The position numbers and the translations under genes are program-made. Below, piece by piece: positions 1 to 6,612 of a DNA stretch of 9,823 nucleotides. Origin of the DNA: an uncultured Spirochaetaceae bacterium (GTDB lineage: Bacteria > Spirochaetota > Spirochaetia > Treponematales > UBA12059); assembly GCA_938004315.1 (NCBI GenBank), contig CALKWG010000141.1, positions 1-9,823 on the forward strand. Direction: 5' to 3'. Positions within the stretch are counted from its first letter, which is position 1. Each line of letters starts with the position of its first letter. The notes below the pieces were generated by a model. The model was not told where the DNA came from. It did no database searches and saw only the letters and a list, made by a program, of their open reading frames with translations.

Positions 1-63
1 CTGCTCGCCGACGGCGCCCTGCTCCGCGCGGCGGAGGAGGCCCTGGGCGGGGAGGAGACCTAG
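1..63 (+). CDS. C-terminal end of an unidentified protein (5' partial)
   Basis: An open frame runs from base 1 to a TAG stop at 61-63 and encodes 20 residues (LLADGALLRAAEEALGG, then EET). It is rich in Ala, Leu and Glu and probably ends in a helix. The TAG shares its G with the GTG start of the next gene (TAGTG), so the two genes are probably co-transcribed and translationally coupled. Too little remains to name a family. The frame is supported only by this tight junction and by GC-rich codon use. Confidence 0.55.
   Translation: MLADGALLRAAEEALGGEET
51..57 (+). promoter_or_regulatory. Ribosome binding site for the HDOD gene
   Basis: GGAGGAG lies five bases before the GTG at 63. It is the best Shine-Dalgarno match near this gene and supports the GTG start over the internal ATG at residue 8. 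It lies inside the 3' end of the upstream coding frame. Confidence 0.65.
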
Positions 64-920
64 TGGATCGATATCTAGCCAGGATGAAATCCCTGCCTAT
101 CAACCCGAGCGTCGCCGCGAAGGTGCTCGAGACGCTCGAGCGTAGGGAGTTCAGCTTCAAGCAACTTGAAGACCTCATCGGCGCCGATCCCGGCCTCGCG
201 GCCCGCATCTTGAAGATCGCGAATTCGGCCCTCTACGCCCGGCAATCGCAGATCACCAAGCTTCAGATGGCGATGACCTTGCTCGGCCTGAACGCCATCA
301 AGAGCCTCGTCGTGCTCGTAACCGGCGCGAGCCTCTTTAAAGGACAAGGAGGATCGCGCTTTTGCGGGCTGTATTGGAGCCATTCGCTGGCCAGCGCCTT
401 TCTGTCGCGCGACCTGGCTAAGGCCATGGGCCTCTCCTCCCTGGCCGACGAGGCCTTCATTGGAGGCTTGCTACACAACATCGGCCAAGTCGCCATGTTC
501 TTAGAGCACGGCCCGGCCTACGAGTCCTTGCTGGAATCGCTCAAGGGCTCCTCCGGACGCTTCAGCGCCTTGGAAACCGAGCGTTTCGGCGTGTCGCATC
601 GGATCGTAGGCCGGATGGCCCTAGACGAATGGCATTTCCCCGCTCAATACGTAGATTGCGCCATGGAGCACGGCGAGTCGAATATCCGCTCGCCGCATAA
701 GCAATTAGTCCTGATCGTGACGGTCGCGTCGTTCATCGCCTCCAACTGGGTGTATTTCGACGACGACCCTAAGCCTTTGAGCCTGCTCGGGGCGCAGCTC
801 GCGCAGCTGCCGAGCTCCTCCCTCGGGCCCGAGGGCCTCGACGGCTATCAAAGCCGCTATAGGGAGGAGCTCAGGAAGGACGCTTTCTTCAACGAGTGCC
901 TCGCGCTCATCAAGGGATGA
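63..920 (+). CDS. HDOD-domain signalling protein
   Basis: This is a 285-residue soluble protein with no signal peptide or membrane segment. Residues about 8-205 match the HDOD domain, an HD-like helical fold found in bacterial signalling proteins and generally thought to be a non-catalytic protein-interaction or regulatory module. Visible hallmarks are the DPGLAARILKIANSALYA stretch (42-59), the segment with MTLLGLNAIKSLV (71-83), FIGGLLHNIGQ (132-142) and SHRIVGRMALDEWHFP (178-193). The metal-binding HD dyad is His138-Asn139 here, so catalytic phosphohydrolase activity is unlikely. The C-terminal 80 residues carry no recognised domain. The start is GTG, supported by GGAGGAG at 51-57, and overlaps the preceding stop. 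The 3' end overlaps the convergent PelB-like gene by 11 bases. Its codon use looks less GC-extreme than that of the pel genes, but I did not measure this. A role in controlling the neighbouring pel genes is possible but unproven. Confidence 0.85.
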   Translation: MDRYLARMKSLPINPSVAAKVLETLERREFSFKQLEDLIGADPGLAARILKIANSALYARQSQITKLQMAMTLLGLNAIKSLVVLVTGASLFKGQGGSRFCGLYWSHSLASAFLSRDLAKAMGLSSLADEAFIGGLLHNIGQVAMFLEHGPAYESLLESLKGSSGRFSALETERFGVSHRIVGRMALDEWHFPAQYVDCAMEHGESNIRSPHKQLVLIVTVASFIASNWVYFDDDPKPLSLLGAQLAQLPSSSLGPEGLDGYQSRYREELRKDAFFNECLALIKG

Positions 921-3900
921 TATAGTCGCCTAGGGCCGCCCTGGCGCCGATATCGACGCTGAGCGCGTAGTAATCGTCGCCGGTCGCGGCGTACCCCAAT
1001 CCCCCGAACAACTGTATCGAACCGAGACGAAGCTCCGCCCGCCCCGAACCCTCCCAGCTGAACGCGACGACGCCCTCGCGGATCGAAGCGCCGGCTCGAT
1101 ACATAGCCGCGACGCCCAAGGATCGCCGGCCATCGCCGAAGCGGAGAGCCAGCTCGGGCCCGGCGAGGGCGAGCAGCGCGTCGACGGGCGCGTAGTAGTC
1201 GACGACGGCCTCCCGGCTGTCCTCCCAAGCGACGGAGGCGACGAGGTTCAAGGCTAGGTCGGGCTTCTCGGCGACGACGTTCCCTATGGCCAGCTGCGCT
1301 CCCAGGCCCCAGGTCCAATTCTCCTGCCCTTCGTCGTAGGGCGAGAAGCGGAGCGCCGCGGAGCCGCTGAGCTCGGCGTAGACGCTCCTGGCCAAGGCGC
1401 GGAACGGCGCCGCCGCGGAGTATGAGGCGGCGGCGCGGGCCGCATGCTCGTAGAAGATGAAACGATCCTGGAAGAAGCCCTCGGGTAGCTGGCCGAAGCC
1501 GTAGGACGCCGAGGCGCCGAAACGATCGCCGAGCCAGCGCAGGCCGAGCCCGGCCGAGGGAGCGGCTACGACGTAATCCCTAAGGAACTCGAAGGAGAAA
1601 TCGGCCAGCCCGGGCGGCGTCTGATCGTAGAGCTTATTGGCCGCCGCGCCGCCCGCGCGTAGCGTCAGCTCGAGGTCCGGCATGGCGGCCGGGGCGAACG
1701 GCAGCTCCAGCTCGACGGCGTGGATTTGGGCGGCCTCAGGCGCCAGGATGGGGGAGTTCGCGTGTATCCTGCGCTGAGCGAGGGCGTATGACGCCCTGAG
1801 GGGCAGGAGCGCGCCCGGCGAGGCGGCGTAGGTCAGCTTTATATCGGCGTCCGATCTCGAGGGGTCGACGAGGACCTTGACGCCGGCTTCGAGGCGGGCC
1901 GGATTGGCCGCGGCCAGCCGGTTGTAGGCGCTGAGGGCCTGGCCGAAGCGCGGGTTGGTTTCGTATACGGCGCGGTACTCGGCCATGGCTCCGGCCGCAT
2001 CTTTAGCGCTCTCTTTGGCGCGGGCCAGGGTGAAGCGGGCCGACGAATCGCCGGGCGCGACCAGGAGGACGCGCCCCAGCTGGACCGCCGCCTCGGCGGG
2101 ACGGCCGAGCGCTATAAAGAGGTCCGCGATCTCCCTTCGTAGAGCGGCGCTCTCCTGGTCGAAAAGGCTCATCCGCGCCTGTAGCCGCAGCGACATCCGC
2201 CCGATGAGCGCCGATTCGGCCGCCTTCGCGGCGGCGATCGAGGCTCGTTCCCGGCGCTTGAGCTCCGCGAGGTCCGAGAGGAGCGACGCGGCGGCCGAGG
2301 CTAAATCCTCCTCGCCGGTCAGGAGCTGGGCAGCCGGGGCGGCCGGGCCGGTCGCCCCGAGCCCATCGATCGCGTCTCCCGGCCGGAACGGGGCGCGCCC
2401 GACGATGCGACGCATCGTATCCAAGACGGAACCGGCGAGCTCTTCGCTTCGGCGCTTGGACTCGAGGAAGGCGAAATCGGCCTCTCTGTCCCAGCGCCAA
2501 GGCAGGAGCGCGGCGAGCATGGCTGAGTCGTCCTTTACCTGGGCCTCTAGGCCGGCGGCGGCCTGCCCGGCCGCGGAGACGGCGGCTTCGAGCGATGAGG
2601 CGCGTGAAACGAGCCGTTCGGCCGCGGCTATCGCCTCCTCGAGGGCGCCCGTCGCGTCGGCCCCCTTCCGATCCGCGACGGCCTTCTTGAGCCGGGAGGA
2701 TTCCTGCGAGGCCTCCGCGACGACCTCGGTCCAGCCTTGCCGGGCCGCCTGTAAAGTCTCCATCCAGCCGTATTCTTCGCTCAGCTCGGCGTCGAGCTCG
2801 CGCATCATTCCGTAGAGCATCGCGACCAGTATGTTCCCGCCCTCGATAAGGGCCTCGTTCAGCATGCCGTTCCAGTAATACGCCTGCAGGAGCTCCCGCC
2901 TTAAGCCTAAGTCGTCAGGCGAATCCGAGACGCGGCGCCGATAGCCCTCCAGGGCCCTATCCTTGAGCGTCTCCTCGCCGCGGAGGCCCTCGACCGCCAG
3001 GGCTAACTCGGCGCCCGGCTCGAACAGCCGGTCGATTTCGGCATAGAGCGCCTCGGCCTCCGCCCGGCGGCCGGCGCGGCCGTAGGCCCTGATGAGCCGC
3101 TCGTAGAACGAGAAGCGGTCCGGGAAGGCCGCGAGCCCGTCCTGATACAGGCTTTCAGCCTTATCGGGGTAGCCGCTCTGCTCGAATATCAGCCCTAGGG
3201 CGAGCATCGCGTCGGGGTCGTCGGCGAGGCTCCGAATCAAGGAGTCAAGGAGCCGTTCGCCCTCCCGTACCCGGCCTTCCCATAGCAGCGTGAGCGCGTA
3301 GTTCGCCCTTAGATTAAGGTCGTCCGGATGGCGTTCGAGCCCACCGCGGTAGAAGGCTTCGGCGTCGCGGTATTTCATCAGCCATGCGCTGATCTTGGCG
3401 GCCTCGGCCCAGATGGCGGGATCGGCGCCCGGATGCGCTAGGTACTCCCGATAGAGCCGTATGCCCTCGTCGATCTCGCCGCTCCAAATCCGGCTCTTCG
3501 CCGCGAGGAGCGTGAAGCGCGGATCGTCCCCGGCGACGACCCGCCCCCTAGATAGGGTCCGGACCGCGTTCCCATGATCCCCAAGGAGGCTATAGACCTG
3601 GGCCAGGAGCAGGTAGCTATCGCGCTCCGTCGGGGCGTTTTGGATCAGGTACTCATATTGAGGGATCGACAGGAACGGGTTGTCTATACGCCGGTCGGTA
3701 GGATCCGTGGGGAAACGCTCCGGTAGGCGCTCCCGAGGATAGGAGCCGGTCAGGACGGGGCCGGCTTCCTCGGCCAAGAACAGGGCGTCGAGGAAGAAGA
3801 AGTAACGATTATCATAGCGGCGCGGCTCGTCGATCTCGATCCGTATGGTATGGGCGCCGGGCCCGAGCGTCAGGGTCCGCTTGTACGCGTACCAATAGTT

Positions 3901-4338
3901 ATTGACCGTGTATCTCTCGTTGACCTCGACGTCCTCGCGGTACAGGTCGAAGGCTTCGGCGCCGTCCACGGAGATCCTAGCCGGCGAGACGAAGGAGGCG
4001 AGCAGGTCGCTCCGCGGCCCCGGCGGCGTGCCGCCGATCCAAAGCCGCCAGTCGGCGGCCTTATCCAAGGTGACGAGGTACTCGGCGTAGTAGATCGCGC
4101 CGCCGCCCGAGAATTCCCGGTTGAGCTGGAGCTGCCTGAAGGCGGACGAGTTATAGTCCAGGACCGGCGCGCCTGAGAAATTGGTGGACGCGGCGTCCTC
4201 CGCCTCGATCCATACGAGCCCGTCCGGCTTCGCCGCCAGGATCGGCCGGAGCTTGCCCTCGGTAGGCTGGGCTCCCGCCGTACCCGCGGCGGCCAGCGCC
4301 GAGAGGAGGAGGGCCATGGCGAAAATCCTTCTACGCAT
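910..4338 (-). CDS. pelB: PelB-like TPR and outer-membrane beta-barrel protein with an N-terminal carbohydrate-binding-like domain
   Basis: The protein has 1142 residues. Residues 1-23 form a signal peptide (MRRR start, hydrophobic AMALLLSALAAAGTAGA, likely cleavage after AGA-Q). Residues about 36-190 are a beta-sandwich-like region opening with WIEAEDA and ending in a FFFLDALFLA strand, reminiscent of CBM6/35-type carbohydrate-binding modules. Residues about 225-500 are TPR repeats (e.g. 341-365, 375-405, 410-440). Residues about 520-735 are Ala/Glu-rich helices, probably coiled coil. A further TPR pair covers about 733-810. From about 820 to the end, alternating hydrophobic/polar strands with Tyr/Trp/Phe girdles suggest an outer-membrane barrel. 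Signal, TPR and barrel, near-equal length to Pseudomonas PelB (about 1190 residues) and divergence from pelDEFG all point to the Pel export pore, whose TPRs handle polymer in the periplasm. The CBM-like part is not in Pseudomonas PelB. GGAG at 4345-4348 supports the ATG at 4338. The alternative is another TPR-barrel exporter. Confidence 0.68.
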   Translation of the reverse strand: MRRRIFAMALLLSALAAAGTAGAQPTEGKLRPILAAKPDGLVWIEAEDAASTNFSGAPVLDYNSSAFRQLQLNREFSGGGAIYYAEYLVTLDKAADWRLWIGGTPPGPRSDLLASFVSPARISVDGAEAFDLYREDVEVNERYTVNNYWYAYKRTLTLGPGAHTIRIEIDEPRRYDNRYFFFLDALFLAEEAGPVLTGSYPRERLPERFPTDPTDRRIDNPFLSIPQYEYLIQNAPTERDSYLLLAQVYSLLGDHGNAVRTLSRGRVVAGDDPRFTLLAAKSRIWSGEIDEGIRLYREYLAHPGADPAIWAEAAKISAWLMKYRDAEAFYRGGLERHPDDLNLRANYALTLLWEGRVREGERLLDSLIRSLADDPDAMLALGLIFEQSGYPDKAESLYQDGLAAFPDRFSFYERLIRAYGRAGRRAEAEALYAEIDRLFEPGAELALAVEGLRGEETLKDRALEGYRRRVSDSPDDLGLRRELLQAYYWNGMLNEALIEGGNILVAMLYGMMRELDAELSEEYGWMETLQAARQGWTEVVAEASQESSRLKKAVADRKGADATGALEEAIAAAERLVSRASSLEAAVSAAGQAAAGLEAQVKDDSAMLAALLPWRWDREADFAFLESKRRSEELAGSVLDTMRRIVGRAPFRPGDAIDGLGATGPAAPAAQLLTGEEDLASAAASLLSDLAELKRRERASIAAAKAAESALIGRMSLRLQARMSLFDQESAALRREIADLFIALGRPAEAAVQLGRVLLVAPGDSSARFTLARAKESAKDAAGAMAEYRAVYETNPRFGQALSAYNRLAAANPARLEAGVKVLVDPSRSDADIKLTYAASPGALLPLRASYALAQRRIHANSPILAPEAAQIHAVELELPFAPAAMPDLELTLRAGGAAANKLYDQTPPGLADFSFEFLRDYVVAAPSAGLGLRWLGDRFGASASYGFGQLPEGFFQDRFIFYEHAARAAASYSAAAPFRALARSVYAELSGSAALRFSPYDEGQENWTWGLGAQLAIGNVVAEKPDLALNLVASVAWEDSREAVVDYYAPVDALLALAGPELALRFGDGRRSLGVAAMYRAGASIREGVVAFSWEGSGRAELRLGSIQLFGGLGYAATGDDYYALSVDIGARAALGDYIIP

Positions 4339-4344
4339 CCTTCG

Positions 4345-4348
4345 CTCC
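4345..4348 (-). promoter_or_regulatory. Ribosome binding site for the PelB-like gene
   Basis: The minus strand reads GGAG six bases before the ATG at 4338. This supports the start with the basic MRRR signal-peptide n-region rather than the internal Met at residue 8. Confidence 0.5.
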
Positions 4349-4372
4349 GATCGGGAAGCCGCGCCGCGTAAG

Positions 4373-4384
4373 GCGAGGCCTCGC
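4373..4384. promoter_or_regulatory. Perfect 12-base palindrome, candidate operator
   Basis: GCGAGGCCTCGC is its own reverse complement and abuts the AT-rich promoter core. It lies upstream of the proposed pelD -10 and within the likely leader of the PelB-like transcript, where a dimeric regulator could act on either gene. In GC-rich DNA a 12-base palindrome can arise by chance, so the regulatory reading is inference. Confidence 0.3.
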
Positions 4385-4431
4385 GCATATAAGTATTACA
4401 ATGATAATATAATAATCCGATACTGATATAT

Positions 4432-5844
4432 ATGCATGCGTTCGGGCTCGGCAAGGGCCGATTTCTGCGGTATTTCGAGGCTCTCGCGGCGGCGGCCCTG
4501 CCTTTCGCGCTGGATCTGGCGCTCGGCGGCGGTCCGGGCCCGGGCCTCGCCCGCGCCGTGCCCTACGCCGCCGTAGCCCCGCTCCTCGCGCTCCTCTCCT
4601 CGCCCGGCCCCGCCCTCGCCGCGGCGGCGGCCGCGACGGCCCTCTGGGCCGCCCCGGCGATCGTCCGCGGCTCGGGCGCGGGCTTCGCCTTCGCCGCCTG
4701 GTCCGGCCCCGCCGCCGCCTTCGGCCTTTCATGGTCCCTGGCCTTGGGCATATCGTTCGCCAAGAACCGCCTGGCCGAATCCAAGCGGCGGCTCCTCGGC
4801 CGCTTCCGCACCGCCTTGTCCCGGAACGCGTCGCTGGCCCATCAGAACGAGGCGCTCGTCCGCGTGAACGCGGTCCTGGAGCAGCGGATCACCGGGCAGC
4901 GCGACGCCATCACGCTCCTGCACGACAGGGTCCGCGGCCTGTCGTCGCTCAATAAAGAACGGGCCCTGGCCACGCTCCTGGAGACCGCGGCCGATTTTAC
5001 CCGGATGCAGTCGGGCTCCATCTGGGCTCCCGGCGATGAGAGCGGGAGCCTCGAGCCCATCTCGGTATACGGTTGGCCGCACGCCTCGCCGGGGGACATG
5101 GCCGAGGACGCGGATTCCTCGATCGTCGGCTACGTGTACCGTAACGGCAGGCCGTACTCCATGCGCATGCTGCTCGAGGGCATGGAGTTCGACCGCTTCG
5201 ATACCTCCGAGACGGTCATGGCCTTGCCGGTCATGATAGGCGCGAAGGCCTGGGCCGTGCTACGGATAGAGGAGCTGCCGTTCGAGCGTTACTCCCGCTA
5301 TACCGAGACGCTCCTCGCCATACTCCTCAGCCTGGCCGAGCCCTACCTCAAGGCCATCGTCGAATACGAGGCCCTGAGCTCGCGGCTCGAAACCGACGGC
5401 GACACGGGCTATCCGCTGATCAGCTCGCTGTATAAGACCCTCGACCGGGAGTTGGCGCAGGTAGGGCTCGGCGCGGGGCACGTATCGCTCATCGTCATGG
5501 AGCTCTTGAACTACGACGCCCTGGCCCGGTCCGTCGGCGCGAAGGGGACGAAGGCCGCCCTGGCGGCCGTCAAGACGCATCTGGAGAGGCGCAGGGCGGG
5601 GGCCATAGCGGCCTTCCACTTCGCCGAGGATTCGCAGCTCGCGCTGCTCGTGAGGGACCTGGATCAGGACGGCGCGTCGTTCTTCTGCCTCGACGCCTTG
5701 GCGGCGGTCGCGGAGCTGCAGGCCGGCGGCGACGCGCCGCCCTTGGAGCTCATCATCGGCTTCAGCTCGAGCGCGCAGGGGCACGCCGATTCGGCCTCCA
5801 TGGCCGCGGCGGCCGAGCACCTCCTGGCCCTGCAGAGGCTGTGA
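4432..5844 (+). CDS. pelD: PelD-like inner-membrane regulator of Pel polysaccharide synthesis
   Basis: The protein has 470 residues (Pseudomonas PelD has about 455). It has four predicted N-terminal membrane helices (about 14-32, 44-60, 61-78, 84-110), a charged helical, probably coiled-coil stalk (about 115-180), a GAF-like domain (about 175-305) and a degenerate GGDEF-like domain (about 325-470). This is the PelD layout, in which the inactive GGDEF domain binds c-di-GMP through an RxxD I-site to switch on synthesis. The active-site position appears to read FAEDS (397-401), so it should not make c-di-GMP. The I-site position reads Arg388-Ala-Gly-Ala391, lacking the Asp. Another RxxD, RDLD at 408-411, lies after the active-site position and is not the classical site. 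No Shine-Dalgarno is visible before the ATG, and the -10 box ends only 18 bases upstream, so the leader may be very short. The first in-frame GTG seen downstream would remove the first helix, so this start is preferred. Confidence 0.82.
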   Translation: MHAFGLGKGRFLRYFEALAAAALPFALDLALGGGPGPGLARAVPYAAVAPLLALLSSPGPALAAAAAATALWAAPAIVRGSGAGFAFAAWSGPAAAFGLSWSLALGISFAKNRLAESKRRLLGRFRTALSRNASLAHQNEALVRVNAVLEQRITGQRDAITLLHDRVRGLSSLNKERALATLLETAADFTRMQSGSIWAPGDESGSLEPISVYGWPHASPGDMAEDADSSIVGYVYRNGRPYSMRMLLEGMEFDRFDTSETVMALPVMIGAKAWAVLRIEELPFERYSRYTETLLAILLSLAEPYLKAIVEYEALSSRLETDGDTGYPLISSLYKTLDRELAQVGLGAGHVSLIVMELLNYDALARSVGAKGTKAALAAVKTHLERRRAGAIAAFHFAEDSQLALLVRDLDQDGASFFCLDALAAVAELQAGGDAPPLELIIGFSSSAQGHADSASMAAAAEHLLALQRL

Positions 5845-5853
5845 GGCGGGGCG

Positions 5854-6612
5854 ATGAAGGACTTAAGGACGCGCCTTGCAAGCCCGACGGGCTTCGTCCC
5901 CCGGACGCAATCCCAAGCCCTGCAGGGCTACATAGAGGGCGTCATTAGCCTCGAATACTTCGTATACCGGGCCGTCAACGTCCGCCCGCTCTTGGAGCAG
6001 CCCTTCGACCTAGGCGAGGTCGACCGGCTCCTCGCCAAGGGCGAGCTGGATCCGGACAACCTCGAGCTCCTCATGGCCCTCTTCCAGCATATGCTGAAGG
6101 ATCCCGACAAGGAGCTGGCGCTCTACGCCGCCGAGAGCGTCTCCGCGCTTGAGCGTCGCTATATGGAGAGGCTCCGCGAGCTCAAGTCCCGCCCCTCCTG
6201 GGAGCGGGAGTCGGAGGCCGTCGCCCGGGTGCTCCGAGCCTACGCCGACCTCGCCCGCATGAACGCCGGCAGGCGCGAGCTCCGCGACTTCTACCTCGAT
6301 GAGCTCGTCGCCCTGTTCCGGGAGCTCCGGGGGATCTGCGCGGGCGACGCCGGCGCCGTCCTTAGCTACCTGCGGGCGCTCCTGGCCCTGGGCAGGATGG
6401 ACGAGGCGGCGGACGGGCTGCGCGCGGCCAGGGCCGATTTGGGAAACCTCCCCGAGCTCGTAGCGTTAGCCGCGGAGCTGGCCTACCTGGCGGGGAACGC
6501 GCGCGCGGTCGCCGCCGAGCTGGCCTCGCTCCGGGGGCCGCCGGCCCGGCAGGCGACGCCGGAGGCGGCGGAGCTCGTCGGCTTCTGGACGGGCGGGCGC
6601 TGCTATGACTAA
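5854..6612 (+). CDS. pelE: PelE-like TPR/helical-repeat protein, short and without membrane helices
   Basis: This is a 252-residue, almost wholly helical protein between pelD and pelF, exactly the pelE position. Helical pairs such as DPDKELALYAAESVSALERR (107-126) and later Ala/Leu-rich repeats (about 163-232, e.g. LRALLALGRMDEAADGLRAA) have TPR/HEAT-like spacing. PelE is known as a TPR protein that pairs with PelD in the synthase complex. Pseudomonas PelE has about 329 residues and two N-terminal membrane helices; this protein has neither hydrophobic segment, so it would be cytoplasmic and reach the membrane through PelD or another partner. GAGG at 5843-5846 overlaps the pelD stop and is seven bases before the ATG, fitting coupled translation. 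The 3' end overlaps pelF by 8 bases. Naming rests mainly on gene order and fold class, since the sequence is poorly conserved. Confidence 0.68.
   Translation: MKDLRTRLASPTGFVPRTQSQALQGYIEGVISLEYFVYRAVNVRPLLEQPFDLGEVDRLLAKGELDPDNLELLMALFQHMLKDPDKELALYAAESVSALERRYMERLRELKSRPSWERESEAVARVLRAYADLARMNAGRRELRDFYLDELVALFRELRGICAGDAGAVLSYLRALLALGRMDEAADGLRAARADLGNLPELVALAAELAYLAGNARAVAAELASLRGPPARQATPEAAELVGFWTGGRCYD

Larger units (their letters stand above)
4339..4431. promoter_or_regulatory. Divergent promoter region between the PelB-like gene and pelD
   Basis: These 93 bases separate two divergent starts. The part at about 4386-4433 is strikingly AT-rich for this genome. On the plus strand a perfect TATAAT lies at 4408-4413, and TGATAATAT at 4402-4410 is an extended -10 alternative; no good -35 is seen for either. 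On the minus strand TGTAAT (complement of 4395-4400) or TATATG (complement of 4386-4391) could serve as the -10 for the PelB-like gene. The region is seen directly; the exact boxes are inferred. A shared promoter region would let one regulator set synthase and exporter levels together. Confidence 0.6.

Noticed and set aside
1955..2815. A 286-codon plus-strand open frame opposite the PelB-like gene.
   Set aside because: Its product is Ser/Ala/Arg-rich and low-complexity, typical of the antisense shadow of a GC-rich gene; the minus-strand frame has clear TPR and helical structure.
3870..4732. Two minus-strand open frames crossing the divergent promoter region and the start of pelD.
   Set aside because: Both products are Arg/Pro/Ser-rich with no domain, and they conflict with well-supported PelB-like and PelD frames.
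5653..5664. The RDLD motif of PelD read as the c-di-GMP I-site.
   Set aside because: It follows the degenerate GGDEF position, whereas the I-site RxxD precedes it; kept only as a caveat.
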